A stretch of 55,402 nt of DNA from NCBI RefSeq assembly GCF_023555415.1, contig NZ_JAKRYL010000028.1:1-55402 (forward strand), written 5' to 3'. Position numbers and translations under genes: made by a program. The notes beneath the pieces were generated by a model. It had not been told where the DNA came from. It saw only the letters and a program-made list of their open reading frames with translations, and did not search any database. Shown piece by piece: positions 15,302 to 23,716 of this stretch. Position 1 is the stretch's first letter; each line of letters starts with the position of its first letter. Origin of the DNA: Halalkalibacter alkaliphilus. GTDB lineage: Bacteria > Bacillota > Bacilli > Bacillales > Bacillaceae_D.

Positions 15302-15799
15302 TTGTTAAAACGAACATATGACATCAAGAATGGAGAATTAAAGCAGGCTATCGAAAAGAGTGGATTAGAACTACGTGAGTTTGCGACGATGAGCCTTGAA
15401 AAAATGAATGTGAAGTCTAAAAAGAAGCGTATTCGACAAAAAGCATTAAAGAGAGCGTTCACTCAAAATGAAGTTGCGAAAGAAATCTTATTGATGGTGC
15501 AAGGAGGTCAGAAAGAAAGTAAGCAAGAAGAACAAGCCGTTCAGTCTGTAGTAAAAACTGAGTCTCATGTATCCGTACGTGGTCTTCCGGTAACATTTCT
15601 TTTGAAACTAGGAAAAAAATACTTAAAAGATGAAGATGTTGTTAGGTTCTACTATAATGCAGAAAAAGAAGAGTTCTATAAGAACAAGAAATTATTGGAG
15701 CAAGTAATTGAAAACAGTTCGACTAACCTCGATTCAAATGAATTATCTGCTTATCAAAGTGACGTAAAGGCAGAACTAGAAAAAAGAGCGAAAAAATAA
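15302..15799 (+). CDS. Hypothetical protein, Lys/Glu-rich
   Basis: A 165-residue soluble protein, highly charged, starting LKRTYDIKNGELKQAIEKSG. It has a basic N-terminal third (KSKKKRIRQKALKRAF), a Gln/Glu linker and a C-terminal half with GLPVTFLLKLGKKYLKDEDVVRFYYNAEKEEFYKNKKLL. No signal or membrane segment. The basic stretch could bind nucleic acid, but no known motif is seen. Two TTG codons (15296, 15302) could start it; the second has the better spacing from TAAGGGG. Function unknown. Confidence 0.6.
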   Translation: MLKRTYDIKNGELKQAIEKSGLELREFATMSLEKMNVKSKKKRIRQKALKRAFTQNEVAKEILLMVQGGQKESKQEEQAVQSVVKTESHVSVRGLPVTFLLKLGKKYLKDEDVVRFYYNAEKEEFYKNKKLLEQVIENSSTNLDSNELSAYQSDVKAELEKRAKK

Positions 15800-15917
15800 A
15801 GCTGTAGCGGGAGTGGACAAGTATCACTCTCGTTTTTTCTATAAAATGGTAATGTATTCTTGTATTCTTTAAGGGAACTATTTACAATAATTACATATGA
15901 GATTACAAAGGAGTGTA

Positions 15918-16997
15918 ATGATTTTGGCGAATGTAACTGTAAATTTTATTGAATGCAAAGACAAAAAGCCTAAGCCAAATGCAGATAAGATTGCTTTTGG
16001 CAAGCATTTTTCTGATCATATGTTTGTCATGGATTATCAAGCTGATAAAGGATGGTTCGATCCAAGAATCGTCCCATATGAACCGATCACATTAGATCCG
16101 GCGGCTATGATCTTTCATTATGGACAAACCGTTTTTGAGGGGTTAAAAGCGTACCGTACACCTCGGGATCGGATTCTTTTGTTTCGCCCTGAGAAAAATT
16201 TTAGAAGATTAAATTTATCAAGTGATCGATTAAGTATTCCAGCAATAGATGAAGAGTTAGCCCTAAATTGTTTAAAACAGCTACTTAAAGTAGAAAAAGA
16301 GTGGGTACCAAAGGCAGAAGGGAATTCATTATACATTCGTCCATTTATTATTGCGACAGAACCGAATTTAAGTCTTGCACCTTCACAAACGTATCAATTC
16401 ATTATCATTTTATCTCCTGTTGGTTCTTATTACAAAGAGGGGATTCAGCCTGTTCGGATTTATGTCGAAGATGAATATACGAGGGCAGTTCGTGGTGGAA
16501 CAGGGACGGCGAAGACAGCTGGAAACTATGCTGCTGCTTATAAGGCTCAAGAACGAGCGACAAAAGAGGGATATTCTCAAGTTCTTTGGTTAGATGGAGT
16601 TGAAAAGAAGTATATCGAAGAAGTTGGTAGTATGAATGTGTTTTTCAAGGTGAATGGTGAAATCATCACACCAGAGCTAAATGGAAGCATTCTTGAAGGG
16701 ATTACGCGAATGTCGATCATTGAGGTATTAAAAGATTGGGGAATTCCTATAACAGAAAGAAAGCTTTCGTTAGAAGAACTATATGAAGCATACGAGCAAG
16801 GTCAATTAGAAGAGGCATTTGGGACAGGTACGGCAGCAGTTATTTCTCCTGTTGGAGAGTTAAATTGGGGCGAAAGGAAAATCCAAATTAACAAGGGAGA
16901 AATTGGTGAATTATCACAGCGCCTTTACGATACATTAACAGGTATACAAACAGGGAAGATAGCAGATACATATAGCTGGACAATAGAGGTAAAATAA
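15918..16997 (+). CDS. ilvE: Branched-chain amino acid aminotransferase
   Basis: PLP-dependent fold-type IV enzyme that interconverts Leu, Ile and Val with their 2-oxo acids using glutamate. At 359 residues it is the longer, type II form (yeast/mammal and B. subtilis YwaA/YbgE-like). Motifs: FHYGQTVFEGLKAYR; RPEKNFRRLN; the PLP lysine Lys199 in GTGTAKTAGNYAA; WLDG; EVGSMNVFF; and FGTGTAAVISPVG. The ATG at 15918 lies four bases after AAAGGAG, and a TTG at 15924 lies ten bases after; either could be used. The longer frame to 15897 has no better RBS. No T-box leader is visible upstream. Confidence 0.9.
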   Translation: MILANVTVNFIECKDKKPKPNADKIAFGKHFSDHMFVMDYQADKGWFDPRIVPYEPITLDPAAMIFHYGQTVFEGLKAYRTPRDRILLFRPEKNFRRLNLSSDRLSIPAIDEELALNCLKQLLKVEKEWVPKAEGNSLYIRPFIIATEPNLSLAPSQTYQFIIILSPVGSYYKEGIQPVRIYVEDEYTRAVRGGTGTAKTAGNYAAAYKAQERATKEGYSQVLWLDGVEKKYIEEVGSMNVFFKVNGEIITPELNGSILEGITRMSIIEVLKDWGIPITERKLSLEELYEAYEQGQLEEAFGTGTAAVISPVGELNWGERKIQINKGEIGELSQRLYDTLTGIQTGKIADTYSWTIEVK

Positions 16998-17004
16998 CTT
17001 AAAC

Positions 17005-17035
17005 AGGCGTCTGACATTAGCGAGACGCCTTTTTG
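17005..17035 (+). terminator. Intrinsic terminator after ilvE
   Basis: AGGCGTCT / AGACGCCT stem followed by TTTTTG, eight bases after the stop. Confidence 0.85.
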
Positions 17036-17184
17036 TTTCGTTGTTAGAGTATACAAATAGAAAGAGTCTAAAGAATGTGTAAAGGTAATAATAATGTAAA
17101 TCGAAAATAAAGCAGCAAAATGGCAGTACCTTAAATTGTGAATGAACCATCAAAGTTTTGGCTGAAAAATAATTCACCACCATA

Positions 17185-17214
17185 TGAATTATTTTCAAGT
17201 GATTCCACATTCTA
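17185..17214 (+). promoter_or_regulatory. Sigma-G-type forespore promoter for csgA
   Basis: TGAATT, 17 bases, CATTCTA closely matches the Bacillus sigma-G pattern (TGAATA, 17-18, CATACTA) and lies about 35 bases before the csgA start. The -35 element is also in the right arm of a 12-bp hairpin (17164-17196). Confidence 0.65.
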
Positions 17215-17251
17215 ATATAGTAAGTATGTTGAAACAGAAAGGATGACGACA

Positions 17252-17503
17252 TTGGACTCTAACTTAGGGTATTTACGTGAATCATTATCCAATCATCTTG
17301 ATAACCATCAAATTTGCCAAAGGATTTATCATAAGTTAGAAACGAAACAATACAAAGATGAAGATGAATTTGTAAGGGATCTCGAAGATAACGAAGCGAC
17401 AATCTTGAATTTAGTTCTGCAATATGAATTGGATTATGCTAAGAATGAACAAGATGAAGAGCGGGTCGAGCAATTGAATGGGGTATATGAATTATTAATT
17501 TGA
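17252..17503 (+). CDS. csgA: CsgA-type sporulation-specific protein
   Basis: An 83-residue acidic, helical protein matching B. subtilis CsgA (sporulation-specific SASP protein): DSNLGYLRESLSNHLDN at the start, EDEFVRDLEDNEA in the middle, QLNGVYELLI at the end. In B. subtilis csgA is expressed in the forespore under sigma-G. The start is set as TTG at 17252 because AAAGGATG is correctly spaced and the family begins one residue before the LGYLRES segment; the ATG at 17243 lies inside that RBS. The sigma-G-like promoter upstream agrees. Exact role in the spore is not settled. Confidence 0.85.
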   Translation: MDSNLGYLRESLSNHLDNHQICQRIYHKLETKQYKDEDEFVRDLEDNEATILNLVLQYELDYAKNEQDEERVEQLNGVYELLI

Positions 17504-17529
17504 AGCGACGCTATTCGCGTTGCTTTTTT
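17504..17529 (+). terminator. Intrinsic terminator after csgA
   Basis: AGCGACGC / GCGTTGCT stem (with a G-U pair) and TTTTTT, immediately after the stop codon. Confidence 0.75.
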
Positions 17530-17555
17530 ACATGGGTTGCATGTTAATCTAGCTT

Positions 17556-17585
17556 TTGGTAAATTGTTCTGAAATCGAGTATAAT
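17556..17585 (+). promoter_or_regulatory. Sigma-A-type promoter for the CBS gene
   Basis: TTGGTA, 18-base spacer, perfect TATAAT, 35 bases before the ATG of the CBS-domain gene. Confidence 0.55.
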
Positions 17586-17619
17586 AGAGTAGACAAAGTT
17601 GTGAAAGGGAAGAACGTCT

Positions 17620-18054
17620 ATGAATATCTCATTTTTCTTAGTGCCAAAAGCAGAAGTAGCCTATTTAGATTTAGACTCAACGATGAGACAAGCGTTAGAG
17701 AAAATGGAATATCACAAGTACTCTGCTGTCCCTATTATTGATCGTCACGGAAAGTACATTGGTACTTTAACAGAAGGTGATCTCCTGTGGCAAGTAAAGG
17801 ATATCCAATCGTTTACGTTAGAGCTTGCTGAACAAATTCAGTTGAAAGATATTCCTAGAAAAATGAAAAACAAACCTGTTCGAATTGAATCAAAAATGAA
17901 AGACTTATTAACACTAGCCATATCACAAAATTTTATCCCTGTGGTTGATGACCATGGAATTTTTATTGGAATTATTAGAAGAAGAGAAATTATCGAATAT
18001 TACGCAAACTCAATTGAACAAGGGAATGCTGGTAACGATAATATAATAAATTAA
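17620..18054 (+). CDS. CBS domain pair protein
   Basis: A 144-residue protein made almost entirely of two CBS motifs (about residues 10-65 and 78-135): TMRQALEKMEYHKYSAVPIIDRHG, YIGTLTEGDLLW, then FIPVVDDHGIFIGIIRRREII. CBS pairs bind adenosine nucleotides and act as cellular energy or second-messenger sensors. The layout is similar to B. subtilis YkuL/DarB, a c-di-AMP receptor, but I cannot confirm that ligand from sequence. RBS AAAGGGAAG before ATG. Followed by a YciI-family gene 18 bases downstream, probably in the same operon. Confidence 0.8.
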   Translation: MNISFFLVPKAEVAYLDLDSTMRQALEKMEYHKYSAVPIIDRHGKYIGTLTEGDLLWQVKDIQSFTLELAEQIQLKDIPRKMKNKPVRIESKMKDLLTLAISQNFIPVVDDHGIFIGIIRRREIIEYYANSIEQGNAGNDNIIN

Positions 18055-18072
18055 AAGAGAGGGAGGATGTTC

Positions 18073-18336
18073 ATGTCTTATTTTGCTGCCATTTTATTAA
18101 TGGAAAAGCCAGAATTGAATGCTACATATCGTGCCGAACATTTAGAGTTTCTTGAAAAGCTCGAAGGAGAGGGGAAAATCTTTGCGAAAGGTCCTTTTGC
18201 AGATGGGGCTGGCGGACTTGTCATATATAAGGCCGATTCATTGGAAGAGGCAAAGCAATTAGCTGAAAAAGATCCTTATGTAATAAAAGGTGTGAGGAGC
18301 TTACATTTACATGAATGGGGAATGGTTCAAGTTTAA
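18073..18336 (+). CDS. YciI family protein
   Basis: An 87-residue ferredoxin-like-fold protein of the YciI family: YFAAILLMEKPELNA, HLEFLEKLEGEGKIFAKGPF with the conserved His, then DSLEEAKQLAEKDPYV. Related proteins include small dimeric lyases and muconolactone isomerase-like enzymes; most YciI proteins lack a known reaction. The ATG at 18073 is chosen because GAGGGAGG is seven bases away, while the in-frame ATG at 18067 touches it. In an operon with the CBS protein, ending at a terminator. Confidence 0.8.
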   Translation: MSYFAAILLMEKPELNATYRAEHLEFLEKLEGEGKIFAKGPFADGAGGLVIYKADSLEEAKQLAEKDPYVIKGVRSLHLHEWGMVQV

Positions 18337-18349
18337 ATTGATTTACGTA

Positions 18350-18386
18350 AAAGGGTAACCAATTAAAAAGTTGGTTGCCTTTTTTA
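18350..18386 (+). terminator. Intrinsic terminator after the CBS-YciI operon
   Basis: AAAGGGTAACCAA / TTGGTTGCCTTT stem with one bulge, followed by TTTTTT. Confidence 0.8.
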
Positions 18387-18466
18387 TATAAGTAGCCTTT
18401 GACAAATTACGTTTTTTTTAAGATAATAATCTATTGACTTTTTTATGAAGATACGGAGGACTTTTT

Positions 18467-20416
18467 TTGAAAACAAATACACAGTTGCCATTTTCATACG
18501 ATAGAAGCCAGCCATTTTTTGAGAGATTAAATGAATGGATTGGAGATGTATTTTACGATATTTTGCCAGAAGCTGGACTAGAGCTTAGGGATGAACAGAT
18601 TTTTATGGCATTTCAAATGGAGAAAGCATTTATTGATAAGAAAATCATGTTTGCTGAAGCAGGAGTGGGGACAGGAAAAACAATTGCCTATCTTTTGTAT
18701 GCGATTTGTTATGCTAGATATATGAGAAAACCAGCGATTATTGCTTGTGCTGATGAGTCACTCATTGAGCAGTTAGTCAAAAAGGATGGGGACATTGATA
18801 AACTTTCTAACATTTTAGGGTTAACGATTGATGTGAGATTAGCAAAATCAAAAGATCAATATCTTTGCTTGCAAAAGCTAGACTTTGAACGCTCAAAAGA
18901 CGAGTATGCTGAAATATATGATGACATTCATGTAGACCTCCCTGCTTTCGTCCATTCAAACCAAACGTTACAATCATTTCACCATTATGGCGATCGGAAA
19001 GAATACGCACATTTAAATAATGAAGAATGGAAAAAAGTTGGGTGGGACTCGTTTCAAGACTGCTTTGTTTGTGATAAACGTCATCGCTGTGGACTGACGC
19101 TTTCACGAGAGCACTATCGCAAATCTACAGATTTGTTAATTTGTTCTCATGATTTTTATATGGAGCATGTTTGGACATATGATTCTAGAATTCGTGAAGG
19201 TCAGCTTCCTCTTTTACCTGAACCGAGTACGGTTATTTTTGATGAGGGTCATTTGCTTGAAGTTGCGGCTCAAAAAGCACTTACATACAAGATGCGACAT
19301 GATATCATTGAAGAACTATTAACACGCTTATTAGAAAATGATGTAAGAGAAGAATTCGCTGTGCTTGTGGATGAGCTAATTTCACAAAGCTTTCACTTTT
19401 CGTATGTGCTTCGAGACCATTCTAAAAAAGTAGAAGGATCCGATCGGAAAGAAATCAGTTTTTCAAAAGAGCTTCTAGGGGAAGCAACTCGGATGATCGA
19501 ATTGATTGCAAAGTTAGAAGATGAGATTGTCTTTGAAAGTGAAATGTATACGATCGACGCCTACCAGCTGAAGATTGTTGAAGAGCATCTTGATATGATT
19601 CATCATGCATTAAAGATTTTTGTAAGTGTTGAAAATGTAATCTCCTGGGTTGAAGAAGGAGAATTAGGTGTCACTCTAGTCATTATGCCAAGACTAGTGG
19701 AAGAGGTATTAAAAGAAAAGGTATTTTTAAAAAAATTACCATTTCTATTTACGTCAGCCACGCTGTCTACGAATGGTTCATTTGATTATTTGGCAAGCAG
19801 CATAGGGGTTAACGATTATTTATCATTCTCTGTTGAGTCTCCATTTGAATACAGTGAACAAATGGAATTGTTCGCGCCTGTTATTCAATCAGTAAAAGAT
19901 AAAGTTTATTATGCGAAAACGTTACTCGAAGAAACGGACGGGAAAGCGTTACTTCTTTTTAGAAGTGAAGAGGAGCTTCAACAGTTTAAACAATTGACGA
20001 TTGAAGATCGCGACTTTTCCAAGTGGGACCTGTTGTTTGAGGGTGATCAGGAAATTAGTCAACTAATATCGAATTTCCAACAAGAAACAAATTCTGTACT
20101 TTGTGCTCTTAGTTTATGGGAAGGGCTCGATATACCAGGTGAATCATTATCAAATGTCATAATATGGTCTCTACCATTCCCACCGAATGACCCAGTCTTT
20201 TCGGCGAAAAGAAATGCAGCGTTAGATTCCTTTAAGGAAGTGGATATTCCATATATGTTACTTCGTTTGCGTCAAGGATTAGGACGATTAATTCGAACAC
20301 ATCAAGATAAGGGCATCGCGACTATTTTTGATGAACAGTTATATGAAGATCATAACTTATTAGCTCTCGTTAAAGAAATTTTACCAGAAAGCGTAAAACT
20401 TCAGACGAAACGATAG
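18467..20416 (+). CDS. DinG/XPD-type ATP-dependent DNA helicase
   Basis: A 649-residue superfamily 2 helicase with an iron-sulphur domain. The Walker A is AEAGVGTGKT (residues about 63-72). Four cysteines positioned for a 4Fe-4S cluster are Cys134, Cys199, Cys202 and Cys208 (DCFVCDKRHRC). The Walker B box is DEGH (around 258-261), followed by TSATLS. C-terminal motifs are LWEGLDIPGESL and RLRQGLGRLIRT. This is the DinG/YoaA family, which unwinds forked DNA and R-loops 5'-3'. Length and sequence fit the shorter Bacillus paralogue YpvA. The nuclease domain found in larger Gram-positive DinG proteins is absent. The start is TTG with ACGGAGGA upstream. Confidence 0.85.
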   Translation: MKTNTQLPFSYDRSQPFFERLNEWIGDVFYDILPEAGLELRDEQIFMAFQMEKAFIDKKIMFAEAGVGTGKTIAYLLYAICYARYMRKPAIIACADESLIEQLVKKDGDIDKLSNILGLTIDVRLAKSKDQYLCLQKLDFERSKDEYAEIYDDIHVDLPAFVHSNQTLQSFHHYGDRKEYAHLNNEEWKKVGWDSFQDCFVCDKRHRCGLTLSREHYRKSTDLLICSHDFYMEHVWTYDSRIREGQLPLLPEPSTVIFDEGHLLEVAAQKALTYKMRHDIIEELLTRLLENDVREEFAVLVDELISQSFHFSYVLRDHSKKVEGSDRKEISFSKELLGEATRMIELIAKLEDEIVFESEMYTIDAYQLKIVEEHLDMIHHALKIFVSVENVISWVEEGELGVTLVIMPRLVEEVLKEKVFLKKLPFLFTSATLSTNGSFDYLASSIGVNDYLSFSVESPFEYSEQMELFAPVIQSVKDKVYYAKTLLEETDGKALLLFRSEEELQQFKQLTIEDRDFSKWDLLFEGDQEISQLISNFQQETNSVLCALSLWEGLDIPGESLSNVIIWSLPFPPNDPVFSAKRNAALDSFKEVDIPYMLLRLRQGLGRLIRTHQDKGIATIFDEQLYEDHNLLALVKEILPESVKLQTKR

Positions 20417-20439
20417 GAAGTTACTGAAAAGGTAAAAAC

Positions 20440-20513
20440 AGACTTTTTTGGACTCTATTAAAGTAGCAATGGCTCGAGGCAATTGAAAAAGAGAAAATCA
20501 CTATTTTCAATTC
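20440..20513 (+). repeat. GCAATGGC-type repeat with small hairpin
   Basis: Downstream of the helicase gene, AGACTTTTTT...GTAGCAATGGCT resembles segments at 35800-35835 (AGACTGTAACAAAGGTTGCAATGGC) and at the window end. A hairpin AATTGAAAA / TTTTCAATT (20481-20512) may terminate the helicase transcript weakly. Confidence 0.35.
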
Positions 20514-20598
20514 CCACAGTTAACGGATTCTATTTACTTATGTGGCCTAGTTCGGTAATCTAGTAAGTGAATATATTGTGGTAGGAGAGGATTCGGAA

Positions 20599-21387
20599 AT
20601 GATAAAAGCAATTTTCTTTGATCTTGATGATACATTGCTTTGGGATCAACGCAGTGTCAAAAAAGCATTTGAAGCAACATGTCAAGTAGCAGCTGACAAA
20701 TACAATCTTGATGTTGATGCATTAGAAGAGGCAGTTCGCAAGGAAGCAAGTGAGTTGTATGCTAGCTATGAGACGTATGATTTCACAAAAATGATTGGGA
20801 TTAATCCATTTGAAGGTTTATGGGGTAACTTTTTAGATGATGACGAGAACTTCCGAAAGATGAAAGAAATTGTACCAACTTATCGTAAAGAAGCATGGAC
20901 AAGAGGATTAAAGGAACTCGGAATTGATGATCCAGAATTTGGTTACGAGTTAGCGGAGCGTTTCCCGGCTGAAAGACGCAAGCATCCTTTTGTTTATGAT
21001 GAATCATTCCAAGTATTAGACGAATTAAAAGGTAAATACAAGTTATTGCTTTTAACAAATGGTTCCCCAGACTTACAAAATACTAAGTTAGAGATCACAC
21101 CAGAACTTGTTCCTTATTTTGATCAAATTATCATCTCTGGTGCGTTTGGAAGAGGAAAGCCAGATCCGACCATCTTTGAACACGCACTAGAGAAAATGGA
21201 ACTTACGAAAGATGAGGCGATTATGGTAGGTGACAACTTGATGACAGATATTTTAGGTGCATCACGTGTTGGAATGAAATCTGTTTGGATTAACCGCCAT
21301 AACAAAGAAAGAAATGAAGTCATTCCAGATTTTGAAATTACACATTTAGAAGAATTGTATGACATTTTAGATACGATTAATAACTAA
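20599..21387 (+). CDS. HAD superfamily hydrolase (YjjG-like nucleotidase type)
   Basis: A 262-residue haloacid dehalogenase-type phosphatase with all four motifs: FDLDDTLLW (I, nucleophile Asp), LLLTNGSPD (II), GRGKPDP (III, Lys) and [13 protein letters not shown] (IV). The long helical cap between motif I and II is the C1 type found in YjjG/YfnB-like phosphatases, several of which act on nucleotides or sugar phosphates. The ATG at 20599 has GGAGAGG upstream; the longer GTG frame from 20578 contains that RBS and is rejected. Stand-alone gene with its own terminator. Confidence 0.85.
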   Translation: MIKAIFFDLDDTLLWDQRSVKKAFEATCQVAADKYNLDVDALEEAVRKEASELYASYETYDFTKMIGINPFEGLWGNFLDDDENFRKMKEIVPTYRKEAWTRGLKELGIDDPEFGYELAERFPAERRKHPFVYDESFQVLDELKGKYKLLLLTNGSPDLQNTKLEITPELVPYFDQIIISGAFGRGKPDPTIFEHALEKMELTKDEAIMVGDNLMTDILGASRVGMKSVWINRHNKERNEVIPDFEITHLEELYDILDTINN

Positions 21388-21401
21388 ATGAGTGTATAGA
21401 A

Positions 21402-21438
21402 AAGAGGTTGTCTCACTTTGAGGCAGCCTCTTTTTTGC
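21402..21438 (+). terminator. Intrinsic terminator after HAD gene
   Basis: AGAGGTTGTCTCA / TGAGGCAGCCTCT stem followed by TTTTTT. Confidence 0.85.
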
Positions 21439-21512
21439 TATCGAAAAGATAATTATAAGAAGGATAAAAATAGCTAATTATTATACACTTTAAAAAAGTT
21501 AGTTATAAACTC

Positions 21513-21547
21513 TTTACAAGTTATCAGTTTAGTTATAAACTGATAAC
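21513..21547 (+). promoter_or_regulatory. Perfect palindromic operator overlapping the promoter of the MarR operon
   Basis: Arms GTTATCAGTTTA (21520-21531) and TAAACTGATAAC (21536-21547) around GTTA form a perfect 12-bp dyad. A half-site-like TTAGTTATAAACT lies about 40 bases upstream. TTTACA at 21513 can act as -35 with the -10 (TAAACT) inside the right arm. This is the expected design for autorepression by the MarR protein encoded 28 bases downstream. Confidence 0.7.
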
Positions 21548-21574
21548 AAGAATCACTGAAGGAGTGAGAATTTC

Positions 21575-22015
21575 TTGTCTAAGGAAGCCTTCGGAAAAAC
21601 AAAAGATATTAGATTAGGGTTATTATTATGGTTCCGCTTAGCGCGTTTTTATAACCAAAGTAATCGCTTGTCGAATCAGCATTTGAAAAAATGGGGATTG
21701 ACAATAGCCCAATTTGATTTGTTAGCACAGGTGGGGGCACTCCAACCGATATCACAACAAGAATTAGCCGATAAATTGTTAGTGAGCAAAGGAAATATTA
21801 CACAAATGCTTGCTAAAATGGAGAAGCTTGAGCTCATTTTGCGAAAGCAAGAATGGAGAACGAAACGGATATCATTAACCACTAAAGGCCAGCGGCTTTA
21901 TGAAGAAGTGATTCCGTTACAAGAATCATTCCAAGCAGCCCAATTTGAAAAGTTAGACCGAACAGAAAAAAAACAATTATTGTCTATTTTAAAAAAGTTA
22001 CATGACAAATCGTAA
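21575..22015 (+). CDS. MarR family repressor (MhqR-like by context)
   Basis: A 146-residue winged-helix dimeric regulator. The core QQELADKLLVSKGNITQMLAKMEK is the helix-turn-helix, followed by the wing RKQEWRTKRISLTTKGQRLY, which holds the conserved Arg/Thr-Gly pattern of MarR proteins. It heads an operon with a ring-cleaving dioxygenase and an alpha/beta hydrolase, the same partners controlled by MhqR in B. subtilis, which responds to quinones and hydroquinones. Here the regulator lies in the operon itself and a perfect palindrome covers the promoter, so autoregulation is likely. No cysteine is seen in the protein, arguing against direct thiol sensing. Start TTG, GGAGTGAG upstream. Confidence 0.8.
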   Translation: MSKEAFGKTKDIRLGLLLWFRLARFYNQSNRLSNQHLKKWGLTIAQFDLLAQVGALQPISQQELADKLLVSKGNITQMLAKMEKLELILRKQEWRTKRISLTTKGQRLYEEVIPLQESFQAAQFEKLDRTEKKQLLSILKKLHDKS

Positions 22016-22042
22016 AAAAATAAATGAATAGGAGTGAAGAAA

Positions 22043-23023
22043 ATGGAATTAAAACCGTTATTAGGTCAACATCATGTTTCAGCTATTACAGCAAACGCAA
22101 AAGAAAATTATCGCTTTTATACAAAAGTCCTTGGGCTGCGTTTAGTCAAAAAGTCAATAAACCAAGATGATACGTCTGTCTATCATTTATTTTATGCTGA
22201 TGAGCGAGGGAATCCTGGAACTGATTTAACGTTTTTTGAGATTCCACATGCTGGAACGACGTATTATGGCAACAATAGTATCTCTTTAACATCACTACGT
22301 GTAGCTAGTGATGAATCGATCCAATATTGGAAAAAACGCTTCGTAGAATTTGATGTCGAGCATGATGACATATTTACAAGATATGGTCGTAAAGTCCTTG
22401 CATTTTGTGATTTCGAAGGACAGCGACTCGAACTTGTGTCAGATGAGACAAATCAAGGAGTAGCGGGAGGAAAACCGTGGGATCAAAGTCCTGTACCCGT
22501 GAAATATGGTATTGTTGGGTTAGGGCCAGTGCAGTTGACAGTTCCAAAGGCCGAAATGACGGCTAAAATACTAACAGAGGTATTGGGCTACCGTGAGAAA
22601 TCCTCTTATCCATCATTAGTAGAAGGTCAGCCGCCTGTTCGTATTTTTGAAACAGGTGAAGGAGGTACAGGAGCAGAAGTATATCTTGAAGAGCGTTCTG
22701 ATCTATCGAGGGAGCGTCCTGGTAGAGGAAGTGTTCATCATGTAGCTTTTCGAGTAGAGAGTGAAGAAGAGCTGAAAAGATGGGTCGATTATTTAAAACA
22801 GCTTCGCTTACCAAATTCAGGCTTTGTTGAAAGGTATTATTTCCGTTCACTTTATTTCCGTGAGCCAAATGGAATATTATTTGAACTTGCTACAGATGGG
22901 CCAGGTTTTGAAGGGGATGAATCATTTGAGCATCTAGGAGAAAACCTTTCTTTACCACCGTACTTTGAAAACCAGCGTGCTGAAATTGAAGAAAAATTAA
23001 AACCGTTAAATACAAAGGAGTAA
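22043..23023 (+). CDS. Ring-cleaving dioxygenase (MhqO/MhqE-like, VOC superfamily)
   Basis: A 326-residue protein with two vicinal-oxygen-chelate halves. The first starts GQHHVSAITANAKENYRFYTKVLGLRLVKKSINQ in character (metal-binding His near residue 10) and contains FYADERGNPGTDLTFF. The second starts around residue 150 (LGPVQLTVPK) and includes GSVHHVAFRV (His) and EPNGILFELATDGPGF (Glu). This pattern is that of the Bacillus MhqO/MhqE/MhqA group, which protects against quinones and aromatic electrophiles. Start ATG 22043, set by AGGAG. Middle gene of the MarR operon, 27 bases after the regulator. Confidence 0.85.
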   Translation: MELKPLLGQHHVSAITANAKENYRFYTKVLGLRLVKKSINQDDTSVYHLFYADERGNPGTDLTFFEIPHAGTTYYGNNSISLTSLRVASDESIQYWKKRFVEFDVEHDDIFTRYGRKVLAFCDFEGQRLELVSDETNQGVAGGKPWDQSPVPVKYGIVGLGPVQLTVPKAEMTAKILTEVLGYREKSSYPSLVEGQPPVRIFETGEGGTGAEVYLEERSDLSRERPGRGSVHHVAFRVESEEELKRWVDYLKQLRLPNSGFVERYYFRSLYFREPNGILFELATDGPGFEGDESFEHLGENLSLPPYFENQRAEIEEKLKPLNTKE

Positions 23024-23026
23024 TGC

Positions 23027-23641
23027 ATGATGAAACATATCTTTACTAAAGGGACAAATAAAAATGCACCAACTTTATTGCTGTTACACGGTACAGGTGG
23101 AAATGAACAGGATCTATTGCCTTTAGCCAATATGATTGCTCCAGATGCAAACATTCTTAGTGTACGAGGCAATATATTGGAAAATGGAATGCCACGCTTT
23201 TTTAGAAGATTAGCAGAAGGCGTCTTTGATGAAGAAGATTTGGTTTTCCGAACAAAGGAATTGACTGAATTTGTCAATGAAAGTGCAAAAACTTATAAAT
23301 TTGATCGTCACAACGTGGTTGCCATCGGATATTCAAATGGAGCGAATATCGCAGCGAGTATGATGTATCATCATAAACAAGCATTAAATGGAGCAATTCT
23401 ATTTCACGCTATGGTTCCACGTAGGGGTGTAGATATTCCTGAACTATCTGGGACATCTGTATTTATCGGAGCTGGAAAACGTGATCCGCTTATTCCATTA
23501 GAAGAAACGAAAGAATTAGCACGCGATTTAGAGAAAGCTAATGCAGAAGTAACGGAGTATTGGGTTGATGGAGGTCATCAACTTGTTAGAGAAGAAGTAG
23601 AGAAAGCAAAAGAATGGTTTGATCTTACTTACCGTTCTTAA
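23027..23641 (+). CDS. mhqD: Alpha/beta hydrolase (carboxylesterase/phospholipase), MhqD-like
   Basis: A 204-residue serine hydrolase. The oxyanion loop is LLHGTGGNEQDLLP, the nucleophile Ser103 sits in IGYSNGAN, the acid is in GKRDPLIP and the catalytic His in DGGHQL. The profile and length match MhqD, the esterase-like partner of the MhqE dioxygenase in B. subtilis. Its stop-to-start distance from the dioxygenase is three bases, so co-translation is expected. ATG at 23027 or 23030; AAAGGAG serves either. Together the operon looks like a detoxification unit for quinone-like electrophiles. Confidence 0.8.
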   Translation: MMKHIFTKGTNKNAPTLLLLHGTGGNEQDLLPLANMIAPDANILSVRGNILENGMPRFFRRLAEGVFDEEDLVFRTKELTEFVNESAKTYKFDRHNVVAIGYSNGANIAASMMYHHKQALNGAILFHAMVPRRGVDIPELSGTSVFIGAGKRDPLIPLEETKELARDLEKANAEVTEYWVDGGHQLVREEVEKAKEWFDLTYRS

Positions 23642-23657
23642 TTGTAGTTTCATAAGT

Positions 23658-23703
23658 AAAGGTTGCCGAAAAGCTGAAATAAGCTTCTCGGTAAACCTTT
23701 TTC
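23658..23703. terminator. Bidirectional terminator between convergent genes
   Basis: AAAGGTTGCCGAAAAGCT / AAGCTTCTCGGTAAACCTTT stem with small mismatches and a T run, between mhqD and the minus-strand 83-residue gene. Confidence 0.8.
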
Positions 23704-23716
23704 AAAAGAAGTTCTT

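Noticed and set aside
15800-15917. T-box or other leader before ilvE
   Set aside because: Only a small gap with a weak hairpin-like stretch; no T-box consensus.
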